Origin: G965222335 sp965222335
GTDB taxonomy: Bacteria > Pseudomonadota > Gammaproteobacteria > Pseudomonadales > Halieaceae
Length of the DNA stretch: 64,000 nt
Reading direction: 5' to 3'
Assembly (NCBI GenBank): GCA_965222335.1
Contig: OZ244944.1
Span: 3,720,001 to 3,784,000 of the forward strand
Part shown: positions 1 through 8,746 of the stretch, one piece after another
Position numbering within the stretch: the first letter of the stretch is position 1
Layout of the letters: every line of letters starts with the position of its first letter
Notes under the pieces: model-generated
What the model saw: only the letters and a program-made list of their open reading frames with translations
The model's database searches: none
What the model was told of the DNA's origin: nothing
Made by a program: the position numbers and the translations under genes

Positions 1-276
1 AAAGTTCAGCGTCGAGTGCTGTGGCAGCAGGCCGATGGCCCGGGCCCGCGCCAGGCGCGGCCAGGCCTCCAGGGGCCGGTCCCAAAGCACGAGTTCGCCG
101 CGGTCGTGGGATAGTCCGCCGGCGAGAGTATGCAGGAGGCTGGATTTGCCCGCGCCATTGGGGCCGATGATCGCGGTGATGGTGCCCGCCTCCAGGCTGA
201 GGTCAATGCCATCGAGCAAGCGGGAACCCCAGGGCGAAGTGCCGAGGTCAGTTGCCTTCAGGACCGCGCCGCTCAC
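1..276 (-). CDS. btuD: ABC transporter ATP-binding protein, cobalamin uptake type (3' end off window)
   Basis: This is the N-terminal 92 residues of an ABC ATPase; the rest lies beyond the left edge. A Walker A motif (GPNGAGKS, about residues 38-45) and a Q-loop-like LLPQH near residue 85 are visible. The GTG start at 276 overlaps the stop of btuC as GTGA, so the two are translationally coupled. The protein should power the BtuC permease at the inner membrane. The family also covers haem and siderophore importers; cobalamin is preferred here because the operon carries a B12 riboswitch, btuB, cobO and cobQ. The ABC signature and Walker B motifs cannot be checked. Confidence 0.85.
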   Translation of the reverse strand, partial: MSGAVLKATDLGTSPWGSRLLDGIDLSLEAGTITAIIGPNGAGKSSLLHTLAGGLSHDRGELVLWDRPLEAWPRLARARAIGLLPQHSTLNF

Positions 277-1307
277 AGGCCGTACCGAGAGCGCTGGCGC
301 AGCAGCGACAGGAAGAAGGGCACGCCCACCAGGGCGGTGACTATGCCTACCGGCAATTCCGCCGGGGCCAACACGACCCGGGCGAGGGTGTCGGCCACGA
401 CCAGCAGCAGGGCCCCCGCCAGGGCGGAGGCAGGCAGCAGGACGCGGTGATCCGGCCCTGCCAGCAGGCGCACGATGTGCGGCACCACGAGTCCGACGAA
501 GGCGATGGTGCCGGCAAGGGCCACGGCGGCACCGACGCCCACCGCGACAATAATTACCAGGGCGCGCTGGGTGTGGGCGACATCGATACCCAGGTAGCGC
601 GCCTCGGATTCGCCAAGGAGCAGGGCATTCAGGTGCCGCGCATACAGGGGCAGGCTGCCCAGCACGATGGCGGCGACCCCGAGGGCCAGGAGGGTGCGCG
701 CGAGGTCGGCCCCTTCGAGACCCCCCATGTGCCACAGGCTGATGCGGCGCAGCATGGCGTTGTCGGCATGAAAAGCGAGCAGGTTACCAGCCGCACCCGC
801 CAGGGCGGTAATCGCGATACCGGCCAACAGCATCGTGGCGACCGAGGTGCCCTCGCCCCGGGAGGCAAGGCGGTATACCAGGAGCACGGCGGCGAGGCCG
901 CCGGCGAAAGCGCCGAGGGAGACCAGGGTCAGTCCGCTGATGCCCTGTAACCCGGCGCCCGCGGCGACAATGGTGAGACTGGCGCCCAGGGAGGCGCCGG
1001 CACTGACGCCGATTAACGAGGGGTCCGCGAGGGGGTTGCGAAACAGGCCCTGCATCGCCGCACCGCTGCAACCGAGGACAGCGCCCACCAGCGCCGCCAG
1101 CAGGACCCGCGGTAGCCGGATCTGCATGATGATCAGGCCCGCCTGGCTCGGGTCGTTGCGCCACCACCTGAACATGCCCTGCAGGCTTTCGGCGGGCGTC
1201 AGATAGACCGCCCCGCTGCCCAGGGCGACCACCACGGCCGGCAAGAGCAGGAGGGTAAGGCCACTCAGCAGTTGCGGGCCGGACAGGCGCAGCGGCAGTT
1301 TATGCAT
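273..1307 (-). CDS. btuC: FecCD-family permease, vitamin B12 ABC transporter
   Basis: A 344-residue polytopic inner-membrane protein of the BtuC/FecCD family, which forms the channel for B12 or ferric-siderophore import. The family stretch RLPR...GAAMQGLFRNPLADP lies at residues 64-96 and is followed by the GVSAGASLG segment. An open frame extends further upstream, but only as antisense of cobQ. The ATG at 1307 gives the expected length and overlaps the cobQ 3' end by 8 bp. The gene is followed by btuD with a 4-bp overlap. No periplasmic binding protein (btuF) is visible in the window; it may lie beyond the left edge. Confidence 0.88.
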   Translation of the reverse strand: MHKLPLRLSGPQLLSGLTLLLLPAVVVALGSGAVYLTPAESLQGMFRWWRNDPSQAGLIIMQIRLPRVLLAALVGAVLGCSGAAMQGLFRNPLADPSLIGVSAGASLGASLTIVAAGAGLQGISGLTLVSLGAFAGGLAAVLLVYRLASRGEGTSVATMLLAGIAITALAGAAGNLLAFHADNAMLRRISLWHMGGLEGADLARTLLALGVAAIVLGSLPLYARHLNALLLGESEARYLGIDVAHTQRALVIIVAVGVGAAVALAGTIAFVGLVVPHIVRLLAGPDHRVLLPASALAGALLLVVADTLARVVLAPAELPVGIVTALVGVPFFLSLLRQRSRYGL

Positions 1308-2766
1308 TGCCGCTCCACCAGCGTGGGAACAGGCGCGGCAGGTCCAGGTGTGCCGCGAGACAGTCTGCCACCCGGTCGATCTCCCGTTCACGCAGGGCTG
1401 CGCGATCCAGCGGCTGGCACTCGCCGAGACCCGCCCAGGCCAGCAGCGCTGCACAACTTTCGGGGTCGTCGAAGAGCCCGTGGAGGTAGGTGCCGGCGAC
1501 CAGTCCGTCGGCGCTGCGCGCACCGTCTTCGCGGCCGTCCTCGAGCCGCGCGAAGGGGGCGGCGGACGCGTCCGTGCGCCGGGACTCGCCGCAGTGAATT
1601 TCGTAGCCGCTGATGGTGCCACCACAGGGGAGCTGGCCCCGGGTCAGGCGCAGGGTCTTGGCGGGTTGCAATAGTGTGTGCAGCGGCAACAGGTCCAGGC
1701 CCGCACTGCTGCCCGCTTCTCCCTCCACGCCTTCCGGGTCCGCGATTGCCTGGCCGAGCATCTGCATTCCGCCGCAGATGCCCAGCAGCCTGCCGCCAAA
1801 GCGCAGGTGCCTCTGCAGGTAGCGCTCCCAGCCCTGTGCGCGCAGCCAGGCGAGGTCGGCGCGGACATTCTTGCTGCCGGGAATGATAACCAGGTCGGCC
1901 GGCGGTGGCGCCAGTCCCTCGGCCACGTAATGCACCGAAACTTCTGGCTGCAGGGCCAGGGCTTCAAAGTCCGTGTGGTTGGCGATCCGCGGCAGCGCAG
2001 GGATCACGACCTGGAAAGGCCGGCCGGTAGTGGCCCCTGCACGCTGGTCGAGGGCGTCCTCGGCGTCGAGCTGCAGGTTGTGCAAGTAGGGCACAACCCC
2101 CAGTACCGGTTTGCCGGTATGCGCTTCCAGCCAGTCCAGCCCGCCCTGGAGTAACTTGATGTCGCCGCGGAAGCGGTTGATCACAAAACCCTGAACGCGC
2201 GCCTGCTCCGAGTCCGAAAGCAGCTGCAGGGTTCCCACGAGGTGGGCGAACACACCGCCACGGTCGATATCCGCGACCAGGATGACCGGGCAATCCACCG
2301 CTTCGGCGAAGCCCATGTTGGCAATATCGCGATCGCGCAGGTTGATTTCAGCGGGACTGCCGGCGCCCTCCGCGATCAGTGCTTCAAAGCGCTCGCCAAG
2401 CCGTTGCCAGGAGTCCAGTACCGCCGCCATCGCGCGGGGCTTGTAGTCGTGGTAGGCGCCTGCGCCCAGCTGCATGACTGCCTGGCCCTGGATAATCACC
2501 TGCGCATGGGTGTCGCTGCCCGGCTTGAGCAGGACCGGGTTCATGTCCGCGTGGGGCGGCACGCCGGCGGCCTGCGCCTGCAGCGCCTGGGCGCGCCCGA
2601 TCTCTGCCAGTTCGGGGGTCACGGCGCTGTTAAGGGACATGTTCTGTGGCTTGAACGGTGCGACCTGAATGCCGCGACGCTGCAGCAGGCGACACAGGCC
2701 GGTCACCAGTACGCTTTTGCCGGCATCCGAGGTGGTGCCCTGCACCATCAGGGCAACAGCGGTCAC
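1300..2766 (-). CDS. cobQ: cobyric acid synthase
   Basis: A 488-residue cytoplasmic enzyme that performs the four ATP- and glutamine-dependent side-chain amidations giving adenosyl-cobyric acid. The N-terminal dethiobiotin-synthetase-like ATPase domain has a P-loop (GTTSDAGKS, residues 10-18). The C-terminal class I glutamine amidotransferase domain has a nucleophile Cys at about 331 (GICGGMQ) and a His at about 429 (TYLHG). Length is normal for CobQ/CbiP. The start is GTG at 2766, sharing one base with the cobO TAG stop. Without ring-synthesis genes in view, the role is probably late cobinamide/cobyrinate salvage, though such genes could lie outside the window. Confidence 0.93.
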   Translation of the reverse strand: MTAVALMVQGTTSDAGKSVLVTGLCRLLQRRGIQVAPFKPQNMSLNSAVTPELAEIGRAQALQAQAAGVPPHADMNPVLLKPGSDTHAQVIIQGQAVMQLGAGAYHDYKPRAMAAVLDSWQRLGERFEALIAEGAGSPAEINLRDRDIANMGFAEAVDCPVILVADIDRGGVFAHLVGTLQLLSDSEQARVQGFVINRFRGDIKLLQGGLDWLEAHTGKPVLGVVPYLHNLQLDAEDALDQRAGATTGRPFQVVIPALPRIANHTDFEALALQPEVSVHYVAEGLAPPPADLVIIPGSKNVRADLAWLRAQGWERYLQRHLRFGGRLLGICGGMQMLGQAIADPEGVEGEAGSSAGLDLLPLHTLLQPAKTLRLTRGQLPCGGTISGYEIHCGESRRTDASAAPFARLEDGREDGARSADGLVAGTYLHGLFDDPESCAALLAWAGLGECQPLDRAALREREIDRVADCLAAHLDLPRLFPRWWSGNA

Positions 2767-3386
2767 TAGTAGTCCACGCCGCGCCTGGCCTTGATTCCCG
2801 CGCGAAAGGCATGCTTGACGTCCTTGACCTCGGAGACAGTATCCATGATTTCCTGCAGGGCGCTGCCACCACCGCGACCGGTGACCACCACGCTCTGCTC
2901 CCGCGGTCGCTCACTCAGCGCGGCGAGGATTTCCGCCTCGGGTAAATAATCGTAGGCGATCATGTAGGTCAGCTCGTCGAGGACCACCAGATCGAAGTCG
3001 GGGTTCTCCAGCATTGCCCGGGCCCGGTCCCAGGTGCGCCGGGCGGCGGCGATATCGCCGCTGCGGTCCTGGGTATCCCAGGTAAAGCCGGTGCCCATCT
3101 GGTAGAAATCGATCTGCGGCAGGTGGTCGCGCAGGTAAATCTCCTCGCCCGACAGCTGCTCGCCCTTGATAAACTGGACCACGCCGACTTTCTGCCCGTA
3201 CCCCAGTGCGCGCAGGACCATGCCGAACGCGGAGCTGGATTTGCCCTTGCCGTCGCCGGTGATCAGGACGGCAACGCCGCGTTCCAGGCTGGCCGCCTCA
3301 ATATTGGCGTCCACCCGGGACTTCTGTTTCTGCATCGCCGCCTTGTGTTTCTGCGCGCGACGATCGCCTTGGTCTTGGTTACTCAT
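2766..3386 (-). CDS. cobO: cob(I)alamin adenosyltransferase, CobO/BtuR type
   Basis: A 206-residue protein of the CobO/BtuR/CobA family, which transfers the adenosyl group of ATP to the cobalt of corrinoids in the cytoplasm. The P-loop GDGKGKSS is at residues 44-51, followed by the family blocks VGVVQFIKG, LDELTYMI and VTGRGG. The N-terminal basic segment (residues 1-30) is typical of this subfamily. The chosen ATG at 3386 has an AGGAG ribosome site about 8 bp upstream that overlaps the btuB stop; the longer frame upstream is btuB antisense. It lies 10 bp after btuB and is fused end to start with cobQ. Confidence 0.95.
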   Translation of the reverse strand: MSNQDQGDRRAQKHKAAMQKQKSRVDANIEAASLERGVAVLITGDGKGKSSSAFGMVLRALGYGQKVGVVQFIKGEQLSGEEIYLRDHLPQIDFYQMGTGFTWDTQDRSGDIAAARRTWDRARAMLENPDFDLVVLDELTYMIAYDYLPEAEILAALSERPREQSVVVTGRGGGSALQEIMDTVSEVKDVKHAFRAGIKARRGVDY

Positions 3387-3396
3387 GGTCAGACTC

Positions 3397-5283
3397 CTAG
3401 AACGAGTAGCGCGCGCCCGCATAGAGGGCGCGTCCGCCGGTGTTGAATCCGGGGACTTCCTGGTAGTCACGGTTGAACAGGTTCTCCAGGCGGCCGAATA
3501 TTTCCACGCCGGGCCACAGCATATAGCGGGCGTTAAAGTCGGCGACCGCGTAGTCATCCAGCGGGCGGCCGTCAATGCCCTCGCTGTCGCGGCTGGCGCG
3601 CAGGTTCAGGGCAAGGCTCAGGCTGTCCGCCAACGGCTGCCAGGTCAGCCCGAGATTGGCCAGGTGGCGGGGACGCCGCACGCGCACACTGCCTTCGGCA
3701 TTGCGGGTGTCGTTGTAGGTGTAGTTGCTATCCAGCGTCAGGCCGTGCAGCAGGGGCATGCTGGCGACGAGTTCCACACCGCTGGATCTGGTCTCGCCGC
3801 TGTCCTGCAGGTAGCCGGAGAAGCCCTGCAGGTCAAAGTAGATCTCGTCGCTGATATGCTGGTCGAAGTACACCAGCTCCAGGTAGAGGCCGTTGTCACC
3901 CGCCCACACGGCGCCGAGGTCATAGCCGTCGCTTTCTTCCGCATCCAGGCTGGCCTGCGACGCCGGCGGGAAGGCGAAACTGCCACTGTTGTAGGCAATC
4001 TCGTACAGGCTCGGGGCGCGGAAGCCGGTACCGTAAGCGCCGCGCAGCTTGAATTCGCCGCCGCTGGCGGGCATCACCCAGGCGGCACTTGCCCGGTGGC
4101 TGTTGTGCGTACCGAAATCGTCATTGTCGTCGCGACGGGTGCCGAGCGTGAAGAACAGTTGTTCGCCCAGGCTGCCCTGGTACTCGAGAAATACGGACTC
4201 CTGATCCCGTTCGCGCTCGAGGCTGCCATCGTCCAGATTTTCATTGAGATGTTCGATGCCGAAGACCACGCGCTGCGTCTCGCTGGCGCGGTACTGGCCC
4301 AGGTAGGACCATTTGCGCAGTTCGCCCTCGCTGCCGAAGGTGGGCTGGGATTCCGTGAACGCCTGGCGACTGGTGTCATTGCCGGTGTAGGCGAGCTGAT
4401 GCGTGAAATCGCCGCGCACGAGGCTGGCGGCGGCCCGCCATGCGTCCTGTTCGAAGCGGTTGCGGCAGCGATCACTGGGGGCGAAGGTGGTGGCGGTAAA
4501 GCAGGCATCGTAATCGCTGTCGCTGTCGATACTGTGCGTTACCAGTTCAAGGTCGAGCCCGTCCAGGGCCTGCCAGCCTACCCGTCCATGCAGGGTCTGG
4601 TTGTCATAGCCATCGGCATCGCGCAGGGAGGTATCGCTGCTGCGCGCATTGAATCCATCAGTGGTGAAATCTGTTGCCGAGACCGCGAAATCCGCCCGCT
4701 CGGAGGCGCCGGCGACGTCGGCGGACCACTGCCGACTGTTATAGCGGCCTCCCTCACCACTGACTTGGCCCTCAAAACCCGGCTTCGCGCGCCGCGTGCT
4801 GAGATTGATCACGCCGCCGGCATCAGCGCCGTACATCAGCCCCTGGGGCCCGCGCAGGATCTCCACGCGCTGAATGCCCGCGCTCAGCATTTCTTCGATG
4901 CGGGGGCTGGTCTGGGTGCCAGCGGTGTCGGACAGGTCAATGCCGTCAAGATAAACCCGTGTCCGGTAGCCCTCCTCGCCGCGAATCCGCAGGGAGGTGG
5001 GTTTGCCCGCACCGCCGGTATTGCTCGCCGCGATGCCGGGCTGGGAGCGCAGCACGTCGAACAGGGAATGGTAGCCGCGAGCACGAATGTCCTCGGCGTC
5101 GAGCACGGTCACCGAAGTGCCGACCTGGCGCAGGGGCATGGGCACCCGCGAGGAGGTGACGACAATTTCTTCCAGCGCGCGCACGGGGCTGTTCTTGCTA
5201 CTCTCGGCGGGCTGTTGGGCAGCGGCGTAGGCCTGGCTGGCGAGGAAGGCGCTCAGTACGCCCAGTTTGACTGTATGTTGCAT
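3397..5283 (-). CDS. btuB: TonB-dependent vitamin B12 outer-membrane receptor
   Basis: A 628-residue TonB-dependent receptor. A signal peptide (about residues 1-21, ending near SQAYAA) is followed by a TonB box (EEIVVTSSR, about 39-47). A plug domain contains the VLDAEDIRARG and RVEILRGPQGLMYGADAGGVI blocks, and the barrel ends in a terminal aromatic residue (YSF). The assignment to B12 rather than another ligand rests on the cobalamin riboswitch directly upstream and on cobO-cobQ-btuCD downstream in the same direction. It is the first gene of that operon. The start at 5283 is the first ATG that leaves a clean signal peptide. Confidence 0.9.
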   Translation of the reverse strand: MQHTVKLGVLSAFLASQAYAAAQQPAESSKNSPVRALEEIVVTSSRVPMPLRQVGTSVTVLDAEDIRARGYHSLFDVLRSQPGIAASNTGGAGKPTSLRIRGEEGYRTRVYLDGIDLSDTAGTQTSPRIEEMLSAGIQRVEILRGPQGLMYGADAGGVINLSTRRAKPGFEGQVSGEGGRYNSRQWSADVAGASERADFAVSATDFTTDGFNARSSDTSLRDADGYDNQTLHGRVGWQALDGLDLELVTHSIDSDSDYDACFTATTFAPSDRCRNRFEQDAWRAAASLVRGDFTHQLAYTGNDTSRQAFTESQPTFGSEGELRKWSYLGQYRASETQRVVFGIEHLNENLDDGSLERERDQESVFLEYQGSLGEQLFFTLGTRRDDNDDFGTHNSHRASAAWVMPASGGEFKLRGAYGTGFRAPSLYEIAYNSGSFAFPPASQASLDAEESDGYDLGAVWAGDNGLYLELVYFDQHISDEIYFDLQGFSGYLQDSGETRSSGVELVASMPLLHGLTLDSNYTYNDTRNAEGSVRVRRPRHLANLGLTWQPLADSLSLALNLRASRDSEGIDGRPLDDYAVADFNARYMLWPGVEIFGRLENLFNRDYQEVPGFNTGGRALYAGARYSF

Positions 5284-5339
5284 CCAAGTTTCCCGTGTCC
5301 GGTTAGGGGCCGAGCGAGGGGGGCATTCAGGAAACTCGG

Positions 5340-5398
5340 CACGCACGGGGGCAGTACCAGGCGACCTTGCATGGAGCCCTCCGCTCCTTCGGTGCGTG
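5340..5398 (-). promoter_or_regulatory. nested inverted repeat between riboswitch and btuB, possible expression platform
   Basis: Perfect 7-bp arms (GTGCGTG at 5392-5398 against CACGCAC at 5340-5346) enclose a smaller 5-bp hairpin (5373-5377 with 5383-5387). The outer arm starts right at the 3' end of the riboswitch. This is where a switching helix would be expected. No T-run follows, so intrinsic termination is not obvious; a translational or Rho-linked mechanism is possible. Inference only. Confidence 0.35.
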
Positions 5399-5552
5399 TC
5401 GATATTGGTAGCAGGCTGGTATCGGGCTCACAGCACTGGGCTGATGACCGTTGCGGGGGCAGCGGTGGCATCGTACACCTGAGGTGGCGATCCACACTTC
5501 CCATTCAACCTGCCCAGCCGTATTGCATAAAATCCGGCGGCAGGCACCTGGT
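5399..5552 (-). promoter_or_regulatory. cobalamin riboswitch
   Basis: Read on the minus strand, the leader shows the conserved elements in order. GGTGCC is at 5548-5543, then TTGAATGGGAA, then a GATGCCAC block. Next comes the hallmark GCCCCCGCAACGG (5460-5448), then a GAGCCC...ACCAGCCTGC segment (5429-5411) in the B12-box position. It ends about 115 nt before the btuB start. Cobalamin riboswitches reduce expression when adenosyl-cobalamin is plentiful, so the whole btuB-cobO-cobQ-btuC-btuD run is likely under its control. Confidence 0.9.
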
Positions 5553-5666
5553 ACGCGGGGCATTCTCTGCCCTGGGCTGCCCGCTGTCAATCGCCCGCAG
5601 CGTGTTTGGTCCTCGGCCAGTCGCTGGCGTAACATGCGCGTTCCAGCCATTCTCACGGAGCGCCCA

Positions 5667-6191
5667 GTGAAACCCTCTCCGCAGGAAGTCGCTACAGTCG
5701 CCCGGCTGTTGGGGCGCGAACCCCGTGGCCTGGAAGCGATCGCGGTGTTTACGAGCGCTGGCGAGCCCGCCGTAATCCGTGTGGCCTCACTGGTAGGCGG
5801 CAAACCTTTCCCGACGATGTTCTGGCTGGTCGAGCCGTCGCTCAACTATGCCATCGACCAGGCAGAGGCGGGGGGGCTGATTGCACGCCTGCAGGCGCGC
5901 GTGGATGCCGAGCCCGAATTACGCCGCGCCATGGCTGCGGACCACGCCGCGCACGTCGAGCTGCGCGACAGTTATATCAGTCCGGCCCAGCGCGCCGAGA
6001 TCGATGCCCTGGGTTTCGCCGATGTGCTCCGGCGCCGGGGTATCGGCGGGATTGAGGATGGCGCCCGCATTCGCTGTTTGCATACCTGGTATGCGGCCCA
6101 CCTGGTGGTGCCCAACACCGTGGGCCGGCTGCTGGATGTGCACTGGCAGGCGGAAGCGGACGTCTGCGCCCCCGGGAGAGGCGCGCCTTGA
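5667..6191 (+). CDS. DUF501 family protein
   Basis: A 174-residue protein matching the DUF501 family: the LGREPRGL start, a TPFPT-like block (GKPFPTMFWL), LxxRLxxxPEL, and a Cys-His block (RCLHTWYAAHLV) near the C-terminus. Function is unknown. In actinobacteria the family gene usually sits beside ppx/gppA and ftsB-like genes; here the ppx gene is 25 kb away. The chosen GTG at 5667 has a GGAG 6 bp upstream; an in-frame ATG at 5634 is the alternative start. It is divergent from the riboswitch-led btuB operon and 19 bp ahead of the TPR gene, so the two probably share a transcript. Confidence 0.72.
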   Translation: MKPSPQEVATVARLLGREPRGLEAIAVFTSAGEPAVIRVASLVGGKPFPTMFWLVEPSLNYAIDQAEAGGLIARLQARVDAEPELRRAMAADHAAHVELRDSYISPAQRAEIDALGFADVLRRRGIGGIEDGARIRCLHTWYAAHLVVPNTVGRLLDVHWQAEADVCAPGRGAP

Positions 6192-6210
6192 TGCCTCCTG
6201 GGCGGATGTC

Positions 6211-8187
6211 GTGAAGTGGCAGCAGTTTCTCGCGGAGATGAAAACCCGCGGTGTCTACCGGGTGTCCGCGATCTACTGCGCCGGCGCCTGGGCGCTGCTG
6301 CAGGTATCCGACCTGCTGTTTCCCATGCTGGGACTGCCCGACGGGTCGGTGACCCTGGTGCTGGCGGCTGCTGCAGCAGGCTTTCCCGTGGCCCTGGTGC
6401 TGGCCTGGCTGTTTGACCTTACGCCCGAGGGCGTGGTGAGTGCGCCCGCCAGTGACGCCGCACCCCGGGGGCGTCTGTCCCCGGCCCACGTGGTCGAACT
6501 CAGCCTGATGCTGTTGCTCTGCGTCCTGGTGGGTTATCTCTATTTTGACCGCCTGACTCCGGCGCCCGCGGAGCGCGCGAGCTTGACCCAGGCAGCGGCG
6601 AATGGCCGTCCTTCCATTGCAGTCATGCCTTTCATCAGTATTGGCGAGAGCGAGGACGCGCGCTACATCGGTGACGGGGTAGCGGAGGAAGTGTTGAACC
6701 TGCTGGCGCGCCTGAACGAATTGAATGTCGCCTCGCGGACCTCGTCTTTCTACTTCCGGGGCAAGGATGTCAGTCTTGCGACGATCGCCGAGCGCCTGGG
6801 GGTGGGACATCTCCTCGAGGGCAGCGTACGGCGCGAGGGTGAACGCGTGCGCATCAGCGCACAGCTGGTAGATGCCGCCAGTGGATTCAATGTCTGGTCC
6901 GAGACTTATGACCGCGATCTCGGCGGGCTGCTGGAGCTGCAGGATGATATCGCGCGGCAGGTGGTCACCGCGCTACAGGTGGTACTGTCGGAGCGTTCGA
7001 GTGCGATCCTGGATCACGACACCACGGTAGAGCCGGTGGCCTACGATTACTACCTCCGCGGCCGCGATTACCTGCGGCGACAGGTTGATACCTTCAACCT
7101 GGAAACCGGACTGTCTTTCTTTCGCCGTGCGCTGGAAATCAGCCCCAATTTTGCCAGTGCCTGGGCCGGGGTCTGTGACGCCCAGCTTGCGCTGTATGAG
7201 CAGCACCTGGCCGCGGACCAGTTTGCGGAGGCGGAGGCCGCGTGCCAGCGCGCCCTGGGCCTGGAACCCGATGCCGGGCCGGTGTATACCGCCCTGGGTA
7301 ATCTGTACCGCGTCTCGGGTCGCCATGTGCAGGCCTTGGCCCAGTTTGAGCGTGCCCTGGATCTCAACCCCGCCTCGGTAGACGCCTACCTGGGCCGGGG
7401 CAAGACGCGCGTGGCCATGGACAAGGATGCCCAGGCCCGGGATGATTTCCTGACGGCGATTGAGCTGCAACCCAATTTCTGGCGCGCCTATAACGAGCTG
7501 GGGGTGTTTTACTTTGAGTCGGGCGATTTTGCCCAGGCGCTGCCTTTCCTGCAGCGGGTCGCGAGCCTCAACCCGGGCAGCGACACCACGTTCAATAACC
7601 TGGGTTCAACCTACTACATGTTGGGGGACGTGAGCCAGGCCGCCGAGGCCTGGCAGCAGTCGGTGGCGCTCAACCCCTCCGCTGACACCCTGTCCAATCT
7701 TGGCACCAGCCTGTTCTTCAGCGGCCGCTTCGAGGAGGCCGCTGCGCGTTACCGCCAGGCGGCGGACCTGTCCCCGGAGCACCATGTATTCTGGGGCAAC
7801 CGCGCGGAGGCATTGCGCTTTGTGCCGGAGCGCGACGCTGAGGAACAGCAGGCCCTGCAGCGGGCGATCGACCTCGCCCAATCCCAGCTGGCGATCAATC
7901 CCGCTGACCGGGTTGCACAGGCGATGCTGGCCAGCTACCTGGTGAGACAGGGGGACGCGGGTCGCGCGCGCGAGTTGCTGGCGGCACTGCCCGAGGGCGC
8001 GCGCAACAGCCTGCAGGTGCAGTACTATACTGCAGTGACCTATACTGAGCTGGGCGATTCGGCAGCGGCATTGCAGGCCCTGGAGCAGGCCCTGTCCCTG
8101 GGCTATCCGCGGCGGTTGCTGGCACTGGATCCGAATTTTGGCAGTTTGCGCCCCACGCCACAGTTTCAGGCACTGGCGGCTGAATAG
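6211..8187 (+). CDS. membrane-anchored FlgO/TolB-like and TPR-repeat protein
   Basis: A 658-residue protein. The N-terminus has a short amphipathic stretch (RGVYRVSAIYCAGAWALLQ) and three predicted membrane segments (about 15-40, 45-70, 92-113). Next is a FlgO/TolB-like domain (about 133-235: SIAVMPFISIG, IGDGVAEEVLNLLARL, LLEGSVRREG, WSETYDR). The rest (about 270-650) is a run of TPR units rich in ALGNLYR, ELGVFYFESGDF and NLGTSLFFSGRFEEA-type helices. Such proteins are often annotated as adenylate-cyclase-like or signalling TPR proteins, but no cyclase domain is present here. The GTG at 6211 was chosen because the membrane module begins there. Partner and function unknown. Confidence 0.75.
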   Translation: MKWQQFLAEMKTRGVYRVSAIYCAGAWALLQVSDLLFPMLGLPDGSVTLVLAAAAAGFPVALVLAWLFDLTPEGVVSAPASDAAPRGRLSPAHVVELSLMLLLCVLVGYLYFDRLTPAPAERASLTQAAANGRPSIAVMPFISIGESEDARYIGDGVAEEVLNLLARLNELNVASRTSSFYFRGKDVSLATIAERLGVGHLLEGSVRREGERVRISAQLVDAASGFNVWSETYDRDLGGLLELQDDIARQVVTALQVVLSERSSAILDHDTTVEPVAYDYYLRGRDYLRRQVDTFNLETGLSFFRRALEISPNFASAWAGVCDAQLALYEQHLAADQFAEAEAACQRALGLEPDAGPVYTALGNLYRVSGRHVQALAQFERALDLNPASVDAYLGRGKTRVAMDKDAQARDDFLTAIELQPNFWRAYNELGVFYFESGDFAQALPFLQRVASLNPGSDTTFNNLGSTYYMLGDVSQAAEAWQQSVALNPSADTLSNLGTSLFFSGRFEEAAARYRQAADLSPEHHVFWGNRAEALRFVPERDAEEQQALQRAIDLAQSQLAINPADRVAQAMLASYLVRQGDAGRARELLAALPEGARNSLQVQYYTAVTYTELGDSAAALQALEQALSLGYPRRLLALDPNFGSLRPTPQFQALAAE

Positions 8188-8219
8188 GTAAAACGCTCAT
8201 TAAGAGCAAGGAGTTTGGC

Positions 8220-8654
8220 ATGAGCAGGATTCACCCGGTAACGCCCTTCTGGCGTCTCGTGGTCACCAGGCTGACAGCGCTGGGTGTGCTCCTGGCGCTG
8301 GCAGCCTGCACGCACCCCGGTTTTCGGCCCGCGGGCAAGTACAAGCCGGTCAAGGTGGAATTTGACGCCAGTGGCTGCCCGACCAAAGCGGTACCCAGTA
8401 ACGTGGTCCTCAAGCGCGGCAGCGGGGAAGGGGTGGAATGGGAATCCTCCAGCCCCGGCGTGGATTTCGATGTCTATTTCGATCCATTTACGACCCACTC
8501 CACGGCGTTTGCCAAGGAGTCTGGCAGGGTGCGCTCGGGGCCTATCAGCGACCGCGCGCCGGCCACCAAGGGCGGGGTGCGCTACAAATACACCATTGCA
8601 GGCGCGCGCTGCGCCGCGAAGCCGCTGGACCCGATCGTCACCGTGGTCAACTGA
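8220..8654 (+). CDS. hypothetical lipoprotein
   Basis: A 144-residue secreted lipoprotein. A hydrophobic signal (residues 12-27) ends in a lipobox LAAC with the acylated Cys at 30. The mature part has two further Cys residues (in SGCPTK and GARCAAK) that could form a disulfide. I recognise no domain. It starts with a good AAGGAG site 7 bp upstream and follows the TPR gene by 32 bp, so it may be the last gene of that unit. Confidence 0.65.
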   Translation: MSRIHPVTPFWRLVVTRLTALGVLLALAACTHPGFRPAGKYKPVKVEFDASGCPTKAVPSNVVLKRGSGEGVEWESSSPGVDFDVYFDPFTTHSTAFAKESGRVRSGPISDRAPATKGGVRYKYTIAGARCAAKPLDPIVTVVN

Positions 8655-8746
8655 CCGCCCGGATCACAGGGGGTGGTGGCATTTCTAGCCTGACTGGCGA
8701 TTACCCGCCCCCCGAACGGCAATCATCGTAAGGAAAATTGTCATCT

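Noticed and set aside
1308..1625. N-terminal extension of btuC by about 106 residues
   Set aside because: It lies wholly inside the cobQ coding region in another frame and is Arg/Pro-rich; the internal ATG at 1307 gives a normal BtuC.
3166..5670. 834-codon open frame on the plus strand
   Set aside because: It is antisense to btuB and the riboswitch. The encoded sequence has no family pattern; long antisense frames are expected in GC-rich DNA.
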